Notes under the pieces: model-generated
What the model was told of the DNA's origin: nothing
What the model saw: only the letters and a program-made list of their open reading frames with translations
Database searches by the model: none
Shown: piece after piece, positions 32,000 through 40,119 of the stretch
Numbering within the stretch: the stretch's first letter is position 1
How the letters are laid out: every line of letters starts with the position of its first letter
Assembly: GCA_964607015.1 (NCBI GenBank)
Contig: CAZSHN010000003.1
Span: 1-48,523, forward strand
DNA: 48,523 nt
Direction of reading: 5' to 3'
From: CAYUNN01 sp964607015
GTDB lineage: Bacteria > Patescibacteriota > Minisyncoccia > Minisyncoccales > JAGGXC01
Made by a program: the position numbers and the translations under genes

Positions 32000-32685
32000 T
32001 CCATTTTTTCCAATATTTCCTCGTGAAGCTCTACTGGGGTCTCTTTTCCTTTAACGTTCACGATAGCGTATCCTTCTTTCTCTAGGTATTCAAGCAAAGG
32101 CAATGTTCTCTCTCTGTATTTTACCATTCTTCTTTTGATAACCTCTTCGTTGTCATCCTCTCTTACAATTAATTTAGAACCATCAAGAGGACAAATTGTT
32201 AAATCTTTTGTTTCTTCAAAATAAAGAATTGGATGTCTTGCAAGAGAACATATTCTCCTATGAGCACTTCTGTAAATAGCTTCTTTTTCATCCAAATCAA
32301 TAACAACAGTTACTATATTCTCTTTCCCATACAACTCACTCAATAAAGGCATGAAGTTCTCTGCTTCATAAACTGTTCTTGGAGAGCCAGCAACAACCAT
32401 TTTCTTTCCATCTGAAGCAACTTCTTTTGCTTTCTCCTTCATCCAATGAGTAACTAGCTCTGGACTCATAATATCACCAGCATGTCTTTTTTCTCTTTCT
32501 TCAACTAGAGAAAATTCTTTACCATTGACAGTTTCTGTGTCTCCCTCTTTAATGTCAGCCAGTTTTCCATCGATTACTTTAGAAGATTCTAAATAATACA
32601 ATCCGAATTTATCGGAAAGAATTTCAGCCTGAGTTCCTTTTCCAGAACCAGGACAACCCATGATAATAATTGCAGATGCTTTCAT
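31996..32685 (-). CDS. adk: Adenylate kinase, divergent lid
   Basis: Adk keeps AMP, ADP and ATP in balance. The P loop GCPGSGKGT is at residues 10-18. The NMP-binding region reads AGSPRT where GFPRT is usual. The lid contains only two of the four zinc cysteines (RRICSLARHPIL and LTICPLDGSKLIVREDD), with the second of each CxxC pair replaced. The end YRERTLPLLEYLEKEGY is typical. It is 229 residues, somewhat longer than average because of an insert after residue 45. It sits between secY and map, which makes the assignment firm. Confidence 0.93.
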   Translation of the reverse strand: MKASAIIIMGCPGSGKGTQAEILSDKFGLYYLESSKVIDGKLADIKEGDTETVNGKEFSLVEEREKRHAGDIMSPELVTHWMKEKAKEVASDGKKMVVAGSPRTVYEAENFMPLLSELYGKENIVTVVIDLDEKEAIYRSAHRRICSLARHPILYFEETKDLTICPLDGSKLIVREDDNEEVIKRRMVKYRERTLPLLEYLEKEGYAIVNVKGKETPVELHEEILEKME

Positions 32686-32710
32686 GATATTTTAAGGTTT
32701 AATTAATTAT

Positions 32711-34003
32711 TTAAAAAGTTTCGTATTCTCTCATTTTTAACTGAGCTTTGATTTGTTTCATTGTTTCCAAGATCACACTAACAACAATCAACAAGGCCGT
32801 ACCACCAATTAAGAACTGGAATGAAGTTACCCCTGTTACTCCTTGCATCAAGGAAGGCAAAATAGCAATCGTCCCCAAGAACAAGGCACCAAAGAAAAGC
32901 ACTCTGTTCAAAATATATTTTATAAACTCAGCGGTATGCTTCCCTGGCCTGATTCCAGGAACAAATCCTCCCATCTTTTGAAGATTGGAAGATATTGCCT
33001 CCGGATCAAAAGTGACAGCAGTATAAAAGTAAGTAAAAGCAAAAACCATGCCAAAGTAAATAGATCCATAAGCCCATGGATTTTCAAAGAAATTACTTAC
33101 TGACTGAGCTAAGCCAGCCAATGTTTCACTTCCTGCTCCCGACAAGAAAGTTGCTATCATATTAGGAAACATCATCAAAGATAAAGCGAAAATTATAGGC
33201 AAAACTCCAGCAGGGTTAACATTCAAAGGAATATAAGTTGAAACTCCTCCATACATCTTTCTTCCTTTCACTCTCTTAGCATAAGAAACTGGAATATTCC
33301 TTCTTCCTTCATTAATCATTACCACTCCTGCAATAATAACAAGAGAAACAACAAAGAAGAAAATATAGGAAGTTAATCTAGCTGGATTACCTTCTAAATC
33401 CATATAACTTTGATAAATTGATGTAGGTGCTCCAGCAACGATACCAGCAAAAATTAAAAGTGATATTCCGTTCCCTATTCCTTTTTCAGTAATTAATTCT
33501 CCTAACCACATCAAAAGAACACTTCCTGCAACAATAGTAACAATGGAAGTTGCCATCATTTGAGGAGAAAGTTGTCCAATTACTGGGTTAGCTCCTCTCT
33601 GAAACAAGGTAAGCATTCCAAATGCCTGCAAAGCAGCCAAAGGAATAGTTAAAAACCTACCATAGCTATTAATCTTCTGCCTTCCTGCTTCACCTTCTTC
33701 TTTCTGTAATCTTTCCAATTGCGGAACAACCATTGTTAAAAGCTGGAGAATAATAACAGAAGTAATGTAAGGACCAAGCCCCAACATTACAATAGATAAT
33801 CTACTTAAAGCTCCTCCAGTAAAAATATTCATAAGACCAAGCATCTGATTATTGGCAAACAATTCTTTCAATCTGAGTAAGTCAATTCCAGGAATAGGAA
33901 TATTTGACATTATTCTAAAAACAACAAAAACCCCTAAAACAAAGAGTATTTTCTTCCTTAAATCAGGGATTTTAAAAATTTGGAAAAACTTTTTGAACCA
34001 CAT
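32711..34003 (-). CDS. secY: Protein translocase channel subunit SecY
   Basis: SecY is the membrane channel of the Sec pathway. The 430 residues give ten hydrophobic helices. Conserved stretches include IPIPGIDLLRL in the plug region, SIVMLGLGPYITSVIILQLL, EGRRNIPVSYAKR in a cytoplasmic loop and GFVPGIRPGKHTAEFI in the large C5 loop. It follows rplO by 6 nt, the normal end of the spc operon. Confidence 0.98.
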   Translation of the reverse strand: MWFKKFFQIFKIPDLRKKILFVLGVFVVFRIMSNIPIPGIDLLRLKELFANNQMLGLMNIFTGGALSRLSIVMLGLGPYITSVIILQLLTMVVPQLERLQKEEGEAGRQKINSYGRFLTIPLAALQAFGMLTLFQRGANPVIGQLSPQMMATSIVTIVAGSVLLMWLGELITEKGIGNGISLLIFAGIVAGAPTSIYQSYMDLEGNPARLTSYIFFFVVSLVIIAGVVMINEGRRNIPVSYAKRVKGRKMYGGVSTYIPLNVNPAGVLPIIFALSLMMFPNMIATFLSGAGSETLAGLAQSVSNFFENPWAYGSIYFGMVFAFTYFYTAVTFDPEAISSNLQKMGGFVPGIRPGKHTAEFIKYILNRVLFFGALFLGTIAILPSLMQGVTGVTSFQFLIGGTALLIVVSVILETMKQIKAQLKMREYETF

Positions 34004-34009
34004 AATATT

Positions 34010-34441
34010 TTATTTAATTTCACCACCTGCTTTTTCAATCTTTTCTTTCGCTTTCTCTGAAAAACTACAACCCTCAACCACAAATGATTTTTTCGTCTCT
34101 CCTTTTGCCAAGATTTTAATCTTAGGAACCTTGCCTTTTATTTTACTTACCAATCCTTTCTCAATCAAGGTTTTGGGATTAACTTTATCCTTGCTTTCAA
34201 ACTTCTTATCAAGATCTTTAATGTTAACTATAACTACCTCAGGATAATGAGGGTCAAACTTATACCCTTTAAGCTTAGGGTATTTCTTAATCAATTCCCT
34301 AATAATTGGTTTATGGCCGGCTCCAGCTCGAGACTTCTGGCCTTTCATTCCTCTGCCAGAATAAGTTCCTCTTTTGCCACCTCTGCCAATTCTTTTCTTT
34401 TTCTTCTTTTTATTTGTTGGTTTTACTCGATGCAATTGCAT
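34010..34441 (-). CDS. rplO: 50S ribosomal protein L15
   Basis: L15 helps late assembly of the large subunit. The basic, glycine-rich N terminus RIGRGGKRGTYSGRGMKGQK and the C-terminal SEKAKEKIEKAGGEI are typical. It is 143 residues. It follows rpsE by only 7 nt, so the L30 gene that lies between them in most bacteria is absent. Confidence 0.97.
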   Translation of the reverse strand: MQLHRVKPTNKKKKKKRIGRGGKRGTYSGRGMKGQKSRAGAGHKPIIRELIKKYPKLKGYKFDPHYPEVVIVNIKDLDKKFESKDKVNPKTLIEKGLVSKIKGKVPKIKILAKGETKKSFVVEGCSFSEKAKEKIEKAGGEIK

Positions 34442-34448
34442 AAGCCAA

Positions 34449-34946
34449 TTATTTTCTCTTAAGTTTTTGGAATGCTAAAAGGGTTGCTTTAGCATTATTT
34501 ATTTTATTTCTTGATTTGGAAAGGACCTTAGAAGAAATATCTTCAATTCCTGAAAGATCACAAATAACTCTTACTGTTCCTCCGGCAACCAAACCTCTTC
34601 CTTTTCTTTGAGGACGGATTAAAATCCTTGCCGATCCATACTTTGCTTCTACTTCAAAAGGAACTGTTCCTTCAACAATCGGAACTTCAATCACGTTCTT
34701 CTTTGCCAACCTTGTTGCTTTTTCGATAGCCTGGGCAACATCTATTCCTTTAGCTACTCCTAATCCTACCTTTCCTTTTCTGTCTCCAACAATAACTGTT
34801 GCTCTGAACCTAAGCCTTCTTCCGCCACCGGTCATTCTCTCCACTCTTGTCAAATCAAGCAAATTAGAATCAAAGTCATCTTTTTTGACTTTTCTTCTGT
34901 TATCTCTCCTATTATCTCTTCTATTTTTTCTTTTATTATTATCCAT
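34449..34946 (-). CDS. rpsE: 30S ribosomal protein S5
   Basis: S5 contributes to decoding accuracy. The double-stranded RNA-binding-type domain is clear: VERMTGGGRRLRFRATVIVG, GLGVAKGIDVAQAIEKA and the end NAKATLLAFQKLK. The first 25 residues are an Arg/Asn/Asp-rich extension. It is 165 residues long. Confidence 0.98.
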   Translation of the reverse strand: MDNNKRKNRRDNRRDNRRKVKKDDFDSNLLDLTRVERMTGGGRRLRFRATVIVGDRKGKVGLGVAKGIDVAQAIEKATRLAKKNVIEVPIVEGTVPFEVEAKYGSARILIRPQRKGRGLVAGGTVRVICDLSGIEDISSKVLSKSRNKINNAKATLLAFQKLKRK

Positions 34947-34961
34947 AATTTATTTGATTAT

Positions 34962-35330
34962 TTAAAATTCCAAACCACCTTCTCTTGCCCCTTCTGCCAA
35001 AGCCTTAACTCTTCCATGATAATCAAACCCATTTCTATCAAAAACTACTTTTTTAATCTTTTTCTCTTCCGCCCTTTTTGCAATCAATTTTCCAACATTA
35101 TAAGCTACAGCGACCTTTCCACTATACTTATCTTCTTTCTTTGCTTTCTTAGCATCTTTTAATTCAAAATCATTGGCAGCTAGAATAGTTTCTCTTTTCT
35201 CATCATTAATCAACTGACAATAAATGTGATTTGCTGATCTAAAAACACAAAGACGAGGAATCTTTGCTGTTCCTGAAATCTTTGCTCTAACTCTTTTTTG
35301 ACGTCTTTTTCTTTTTGTTCTTATTGTCAT
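34962..35330 (-). CDS. rplR: 50S ribosomal protein L18
   Basis: L18 binds 5S rRNA. The family blocks RVRAKISGTAKIPRLCVFRS and FDRNGFDYHGRVKALAEGAREGGLEF are intact. At 122 residues the length is normal. It follows rplF by 7 nt. Confidence 0.98.
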   Translation of the reverse strand: MTIRTKRKRRQKRVRAKISGTAKIPRLCVFRSANHIYCQLINDEKRETILAANDFELKDAKKAKKEDKYSGKVAVAYNVGKLIAKRAEEKKIKKVVFDRNGFDYHGRVKALAEGAREGGLEF

Positions 35331-35337
35331 GTTTAAC

Positions 35338-35883
35338 TTATTGAGAAGCAGTTGCTGCTTTTTTACCTTCTTTTTTCTTTACTTCTTCTCCAAGATATCT
35401 TATTCCTTTTCCCTTGTAAGCATCTGGAGGACGAACTTTCTTAATCTTTGCTGCAGTTTGACCAACTTTTTGCTTATCAATACCAGAAACAGTAATAATA
35501 TTCTTTTCAACAGAAAAATCAATCCCTTCAGGTTTTTTAATATTGACCAAGTGAGAAAAGCCAACTTTTAAAACTAGTGTTTCTCCTTCCATGCTAGCCC
35601 TGTAACCAACTCCTCTAATTTCAAGTTTTTTCTCAAATCCCTCAGTTACTCCTTTTACCATGTTAGCTAAGAGTGATCGGGTCAATCCCCAATAAGCATT
35701 GGTTTGCCTTGTTTCTATTTTAGGAGAAACAGTAATTTCATTCTCTTTAATAGAAATCTCAATTTCAGGCCTTATCTCATGGGAAAGTTCTCCCTTAGGA
35801 CCTTTAACAGTAATCTTCTTTCCTTCTTCTTTAATTTCAACTCCTTTCGGTATTTCAATTTTGTTTTTACCTATTCTAGACAT
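35338..35883 (-). CDS. rplF: 50S ribosomal protein L6
   Basis: L6 lies near the factor-binding centre of the large subunit. I use the ATG at 35883 (MSRIGKNKIEIPKG), which matches the universal L6 start; an in-frame upstream start would add five residues and overlap rpsH. The second domain has the signature GKGIRYLGEEVKKKEGKKA at the end. It is 181 residues long. Confidence 0.97.
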   Translation of the reverse strand: MSRIGKNKIEIPKGVEIKEEGKKITVKGPKGELSHEIRPEIEISIKENEITVSPKIETRQTNAYWGLTRSLLANMVKGVTEGFEKKLEIRGVGYRASMEGETLVLKVGFSHLVNIKKPEGIDFSVEKNIITVSGIDKQKVGQTAAKIKKVRPPDAYKGKGIRYLGEEVKKKEGKKAATASQ

Positions 35884-35891
35884 AATAATTT

Positions 35892-36281
35892 TTACCAAAC
35901 TTCACAAATTATTTCTCCTCCTAAGTTTTCTTTTCTTGCCTCCCTTCCAGTCTTCAATCCTTTAGAAGTAGAAATGATATAGACACCATAGCCTCCTCTT
36001 AATCTATCAATCTTGTTTGCCGGAGTATAAACTCTTCTACTTGATTTGGAAACTCTCTTTAAACCAGAAATAGCTGGTTGATCATCGTTATACTTCAATT
36101 TAACCAAGATGAACTTGTTTGGGATTTTTCCTTTCACCTTAATATCTTTAACAAATCCTTCTTTCTGAAGAACTTTCGCAACCTCGTGTTTCAGGTTAGA
36201 AAAAGGAATCTTCACTTCTGGGCGGGAAAGTTCCTGAGCATTCCTTATTTGAGTAAGCATGTCAGCTATTTTATCTGCCAT
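35892..36281 (-). CDS. rpsH: 30S ribosomal protein S8
   Basis: S8 binds the central domain of 16S rRNA. The start DKIADMLTQIRNAQ and the end GVYIISTSKGLKTGREAR with GGEIICEVW are typical. It is 129 residues long and 12 nt downstream of rpsN. In E. coli S8 represses the spc operon; no target was identified here by eye. Confidence 0.98.
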   Translation of the reverse strand: MADKIADMLTQIRNAQELSRPEVKIPFSNLKHEVAKVLQKEGFVKDIKVKGKIPNKFILVKLKYNDDQPAISGLKRVSKSSRRVYTPANKIDRLRGGYGVYIISTSKGLKTGREARKENLGGEIICEVW

Positions 36282-36293
36282 AATAATATAATT

Positions 36294-36479
36294 TTACCAA
36301 GAAGATTTTTTAACTCCTGGAATTAAACCTTTATTAGCCAATTCTCTGAAGCAGATTCTACATAAACCAAATTTTCTCATATAACCTTTCTTTCTTCCAC
36401 ATCTAAAACAACGTCGATTAACTCGAGTAACGTACTTTGGTTCTTTATTAGATTTTGCTATTTGTGATTTCTTGGCCAT
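36294..36479 (-). CDS. rpsZ: 30S ribosomal protein S14, short zinc form
   Basis: The 61-residue protein is the type Z S14, with zinc ligands Cys24, Cys27, Cys40 and Cys43 (CFRCGR...CRIC) and the normal end GLIPGVKKSSW. It is in the usual spc-operon place between rplE and rpsH. Confidence 0.98.
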   Translation of the reverse strand: MAKKSQIAKSNKEPKYVTRVNRRCFRCGRKKGYMRKFGLCRICFRELANKGLIPGVKKSSW

Positions 36480-36488
36480 TTTTCAAAA

Positions 36489-37082
36489 TTATTTATTTTC
36501 TTTTTCTACTTTCTTTTTATCTTCTTCTCTTATTGGGAATCCTAATAATCTAAACAACTTTAATCCTTCCTCTTTATTATCAGCAGTAGTAACTACCGTC
36601 ACCTCTAATCCAAAAATCTGTTTTGCCTGTTCCGGGGAAACTTCAGGAAAGATAATATGTTCTTTAATCCCAAAATTTAAATTTCCGTTTTCGTCTATTG
36701 AGTCAGGATTTATCCCTTTAAAGTCACGAGACCTAGGTAAGGCAACGTGAATTAATCTTTCTAAAAAGTCGTGCATCTTTTTTCTTCTTAAAACACATGA
36801 TGCACCAATAGGCATTCCTTTTCTTGTTTTAAAACTAGCAACAGACTTCTTTGCTCCACGTAAAACCATTTTCTGACCAGTTATTAGACTAAGATCATTC
36901 AAAACTCTTTTTTCTATTTTTTGTCTTTCCCCTCCTGTTTGCCCTGTTACTAATCTTCCAAACCCAGTATTAATTACTACCTTTTTAATCTTAGGCACTC
37001 CCATGCTGCTCTTGTATCCAAATTCCTTCTTCATCTTGGGCAGAACTTCCTTATTATATTTTTCTTTAAGATGGGTAATCAT
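36489..37082 (-). CDS. rplE: 50S ribosomal protein L5
   Basis: L5 joins 5S rRNA to the large subunit. The blocks MGVPKIKKVVINTGFG, LRGKK-like LRGAKKSVASFKTRKGMPIG and FPEVSPEQAKQIFGLEVTVV are present. At 197 residues it is slightly longer than usual because of a Lys/Glu-rich tail. Confidence 0.98.
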   Translation of the reverse strand: MITHLKEKYNKEVLPKMKKEFGYKSSMGVPKIKKVVINTGFGRLVTGQTGGERQKIEKRVLNDLSLITGQKMVLRGAKKSVASFKTRKGMPIGASCVLRRKKMHDFLERLIHVALPRSRDFKGINPDSIDENGNLNFGIKEHIIFPEVSPEQAKQIFGLEVTVVTTADNKEEGLKLFRLLGFPIREEDKKKVEKENK

Positions 37083-37096
37083 AATTTAATATACAC

Positions 37097-37408
37097 TTAT
37101 ACTTCCTTTCCGCATTTTTTGCAAATCCTTGTCTTCTTTTTCCCTTCTATTTTATAGCCAACTCTTGTTGGTTTATTACAAGAAGAACAAATTAACTTAA
37201 CATTAGAAATATCAAAAGGAGCAGGCATTTCAACAATCTGTCCTTTTTCTCCAGATTTTTTCGGCCTAACGTGTCTCTTGGCTAAATTCACACCTTCAAC
37301 CATTACCTTTCTTTGAGAAGGCAAAACTCTTAGAACTTTTCCTTTCTTGCCACGATATTTTCCTGAAATAACAAGAACTTTGTCGTCTTTTTTAATCTTG
37401 GTAGTCAT
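37097..37408 (-). CDS. rplX: 50S ribosomal protein L24 with C-terminal zinc ribbon
   Basis: L24 begins 50S assembly. The KOW motif is at residues 8-35 (KVLVISGKYRGKKGKVLRVL). After residue 70 the chain carries Cys74, Cys77, Cys96 and Cys99 (ICSSCNKPTRVG, RICKKCGKEV), a probable zinc ribbon that E. coli L24 lacks but a number of other bacterial L24 proteins keep. The start overlaps the rplN stop by ATGA. Confidence 0.97.
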   Translation of the reverse strand: MTTKIKKDDKVLVISGKYRGKKGKVLRVLPSQRKVMVEGVNLAKRHVRPKKSGEKGQIVEMPAPFDISNVKLICSSCNKPTRVGYKIEGKKKTRICKKCGKEV

Positions 37409-37773
37409 ACTACTTCTTTAGCTAAGTTAACAATTTTTTCAAATCCTTTTTCTTTTAATTCTGCTGGAATCGGACCAAAGATTCTTCCTCCAACCGGTTC
37501 TTTCTTTCCATCAACAATTACTGCAGCATTATCATCAAATCTTACATAAGTTCCGTCTTTTCTTCTAAACTCTTTTCTTTGCCTAACAATAACTGCCTTT
37601 ACTACCTGATGTTTTTTAACAGGTTTTCTTGGTTCTGCTTTTTTTACTGCAGCCACTATTAAGTCTCCAATACGAGCGTATCTTTTTCTGGTTCCTCCCA
37701 ATACTCTTATACACTGAATCATCTTTGCTCCACTGTTATCTGCTACTTTTAATTTTGTTTGCGTCTGAATCAT
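37405..37773 (-). CDS. rplN: 50S ribosomal protein L14
   Basis: L14 lies at the subunit interface. The start MIQTQTKLKVADNSGAKMIQ and the end EKGFEKIVNLAKEVV are clear, as is KDGTYVRFDDNAAVIV. It has 122 residues, the standard length. It follows rpsQ by 2 nt. Confidence 0.99.
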   Translation of the reverse strand: MIQTQTKLKVADNSGAKMIQCIRVLGGTRKRYARIGDLIVAAVKKAEPRKPVKKHQVVKAVIVRQRKEFRRKDGTYVRFDDNAAVIVDGKKEPVGGRIFGPIPAELKEKGFEKIVNLAKEVV

Positions 37774-37775
37774 AT

Positions 37776-38009
37776 TTATATTTTTTCAACTACCTTCCAT
37801 CTTTTATCTTTACTCTTTGGTTGGTACTCCTCAATTAAAACTTGATCTCCTTCTTTCAAGTCATCTATTTCTGAATGAGCCTTGTATTTTCTATCAATCA
37901 TATAGGAAGTCTTGTACTTCGGATAATCTCTTTTTCTTTCAACCTTAACAACAATGGTTTTATCCATCTTAGTTGAAGACACAACACCTTTTAATCTACG
38001 TTTTGGCAT
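37776..38009 (-). CDS. rpsQ: 30S ribosomal protein S17
   Basis: S17 is an early-binding 16S rRNA protein with an OB fold. The 77 residues contain LKGVVSSTKMDKTIVVKVER and the GDQVLIEEYQPKSKDKRWKVVE end. It is 2 nt from rpmC. Confidence 0.98.
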   Translation of the reverse strand: MPKRRLKGVVSSTKMDKTIVVKVERKRDYPKYKTSYMIDRKYKAHSEIDDLKEGDQVLIEEYQPKSKDKRWKVVEKI

Positions 38010-38011
38010 AA

Positions 38012-38200
38012 TTATTTTTTCTCTTCGTTAATTATTGTTAAAATTCGGGCAATATCTCTCTTAACTTCTCTAATCTCTCTAATATTCTTTACCTTTCCTG
38101 AAGCTAAGTTAAACCTTAACTCTCTTAATTTCTCTCTCAAATCTTTAATATCCTTAGCTAACTCAGGTTCTTTTTTTCTTCTAATATCTTTTACTTTCAT
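38012..38200 (-). CDS. rpmC: 50S ribosomal protein L29
   Basis: L29 is a two-helix protein near the exit tunnel. The 62 residues contain LREKLRELRFNLASGKVKNIREIREVKRDIARILTII, from which ELRFNLASGKVKN and IREVKRDIARI identify the family. Its ATG overlaps the rplP stop by ATGA. Confidence 0.97.
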   Translation of the reverse strand: MKVKDIRRKKEPELAKDIKDLREKLRELRFNLASGKVKNIREIREVKRDIARILTIINEEKK

Positions 38201-38610
38201 GGTTTCTTAACAAATTTAGTTTTAACAGGAAGTTTGTCGCTTGCTTTCCTTAAAGCTTCTCTTGCCTTGTCTTCTGGAATACCAGTCAATTCAAAAATAA
38301 TACGACCGGGCTTTATTGGGCAAACATAAAACTCAACTGCTCCTTTTCCTCCTCCCATAGGAACCTCATTACCTTTTCTGGTAATTGGTTTATCTGGGAA
38401 GATTCTAATCCAAAGCTTTCCGCTCTTCCTTAAATACCTAATAATGACCCTTCTTGCTGCTTCAATCTGACGAGAAGTAATCCATTTAGCCTGCATGCTC
38501 TTTATTCCATAAGATCCAAATTCAAGAGTAGTCCCTCTTTGAGCCACTCCTCTTGTTCTTCCTTTCTGTTGCTTTCTGTATTTAACTTTTTTTGGATACA
38601 ATAAAGCCAT
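38197..38610 (-). CDS. rplP: 50S ribosomal protein L16
   Basis: L16 organises the tRNA-binding sites of the large subunit. The start PKKVKYRKQQKGRTRGVAQRG, the block RIFPDKPITRKGNEVPMGGG and the C-terminal ALRKASDKLPVKTKFV are as in other bacteria. It is 137 residues long. Confidence 0.98.
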   Translation of the reverse strand: MALLYPKKVKYRKQQKGRTRGVAQRGTTLEFGSYGIKSMQAKWITSRQIEAARRVIIRYLRKSGKLWIRIFPDKPITRKGNEVPMGGGKGAVEFYVCPIKPGRIIFELTGIPEDKAREALRKASDKLPVKTKFVKKP

Positions 38611-38620
38611 TTTAACTTAT

Positions 38621-39271
38621 TTAATCGTCAAATTCTTCACCTTTATAAAGCCAAACCTTTACTCCAATCGTGCCATAACTACAACGGGCTCGGTTCTGAG
38701 CATAATCAATATTTGCTCTCAAGGTTTGACGAGGAAGCTTTCCTTCTCTTAGCCATTCTGTTCTTGCAATCTCTGCTCCATTTAATCTTCCAGAAACCTG
38801 AATTCTTACTCCTTTAATATTTCTATGAGACATAATCTTTCCTAGCGCTCTTTTCATTACTCTTCTGAATGGAACTCTTTGTTCAATCTGACGAGCAATC
38901 CATTGACCAGCTAAATTAGCACTAGTCCAATGATCTCTTATTCCTTTAATCTCTAATTTAAGCTTCTTCTTTCCTTTGCTATCTTTCAAAACCTTGCTAG
39001 AAATAACTTTCCTTAATTGATCTACTCCTTCTCCGCCACGACCAATAACTAAACCAGGACGGGAAGTAGAAATTACAACGTTTATCTTGTCAGGAAATCT
39101 TTCAATTTCAACTTTTTCTATTCCAGCATCTCTTAATTTATCTTCTATAAACTCTCTAATTTTAAAATCTTCTTCTAAGTATTTAGAATATTTTTTACCC
39201 CCGATCCAACGAGAATCCCAATCCTTATTGCTACTCGTTCTAAAAATTTTTGGATTTACTTTATGTGTCAT
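38621..39271 (-). CDS. rpsC: 30S ribosomal protein S3
   Basis: S3 forms part of the mRNA entry site and has helicase function. The start THKVNPKIFR, the KH domain with RPGLVIGRGGEGVDQLRK, and GVRIQVSGRLNGAEIARTEW identify it. The 216 residues end GVKVWLYKGEEFDD, without the long tail of some S3 proteins. Confidence 0.98.
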   Translation of the reverse strand: MTHKVNPKIFRTSSNKDWDSRWIGGKKYSKYLEEDFKIREFIEDKLRDAGIEKVEIERFPDKINVVISTSRPGLVIGRGGEGVDQLRKVISSKVLKDSKGKKKLKLEIKGIRDHWTSANLAGQWIARQIEQRVPFRRVMKRALGKIMSHRNIKGVRIQVSGRLNGAEIARTEWLREGKLPRQTLRANIDYAQNRARCSYGTIGVKVWLYKGEEFDD

Positions 39272-39276
39272 ATTAA

Positions 39277-39804
39277 TTATATTGCTTTTCTTCTAAAAAT
39301 TTGCTTGCCAGCTCCACTTTTCTTTGGCCTTGGCTGTTCTTGATCTTTTCTTGGCATTTTCTTTTTATCCATTTTCTTTGGTTTTACTTTTACATCTTTT
39401 GCTTTAACCCTTTTAACTTCTGGTTTGCCTTCCTTCTTTGACTTTTTAGTTTTCTTTGTTTTCTTTGTTTCTTTTATCTCGTCTAAAACCAAATTAATAT
39501 GGGATGTCTTTTTCTGAATTTCATAAGCTTGACCTCTTGCTCTTGCTCTCCATCTCTTTAATTTCGGACCTTCGTCAACACTAATTTTAGAGATATAAAG
39601 GTTTGATTCGTCTTCTCCTAAATCATTCTTAGCATTTGCTACTGCAGAATTCAAAAGTTTAAGCATTGGCCTTGCCGCTCTTTTTGTAGAAAAAGCTAAA
39701 AGGTTTTGTGCTTCAACAACTGTTTTCCCTCTAACCATATCAACTATCAATCTTACTTTCCTAGGCGCTATTCTCAAATGTTTTAATTTAGCAGTAGCTT
39801 TCAT
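39277..39804 (-). CDS. rplV: 50S ribosomal protein L22 with long basic tail
   Basis: L22 lines the peptide exit tunnel. The core (1-112) has HLRIAPRKVRLIVDMVRGK, LLNSAVANAKNDLG and KLKRWRARARGQAYEIQKKTSHI. Residues 113-175 form a Lys/Pro/Arg-rich extension with repeated KKTKKTKK, KVKPKK and RPKKSG elements, about 60 residues longer than E. coli L22. The tail begins after the rRNA-binding domain and may reach the ribosome surface. Confidence 0.97.
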   Translation of the reverse strand: MKATAKLKHLRIAPRKVRLIVDMVRGKTVVEAQNLLAFSTKRAARPMLKLLNSAVANAKNDLGEDESNLYISKISVDEGPKLKRWRARARGQAYEIQKKTSHINLVLDEIKETKKTKKTKKSKKEGKPEVKRVKAKDVKVKPKKMDKKKMPRKDQEQPRPKKSGAGKQIFRRKAI

Positions 39805-39816
39805 ATTAATAGATTA

Positions 39817-40113
39817 TTATTTCTCTGTTGCCTTTGCCTCTAATTCTCTCTGCATTTTACCACCATGTCTTCCAAACTTTGTTGTAGGAGCAAACTCTCC
39901 TAATTTGTGACCAACCATTTCTTCAGTAACCTTAACTGGAACATGATCTTTTCCATTGTGAACACCAAAAGTAAGTCCAAGCATATCTGGAGTAATAACT
40001 GAGCTTCGAGACCAGGTTTTAATAATTTCTTCTGATCCCTTTTCTTTTGCTTTCTTTATTTTCTTCTGTAATTTTGGGTCAACAAATGGACCTTTCTTAA
40101 GTGATCTAGGCAT
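39817..40113 (-). CDS. rpsS: 30S ribosomal protein S19
   Basis: S19 is in the head of the small subunit and touches S13. The start PRSLKKGPFVDPKLQKKI and the block GHKLGEFAPTTKFGRHGGK are universal. It is 98 residues long and 6 nt from rplB. Confidence 0.99.
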   Translation of the reverse strand: MPRSLKKGPFVDPKLQKKIKKAKEKGSEEIIKTWSRSSVITPDMLGLTFGVHNGKDHVPVKVTEEMVGHKLGEFAPTTKFGRHGGKMQRELEAKATEK

Positions 40114-40119
40114 ATTTTT

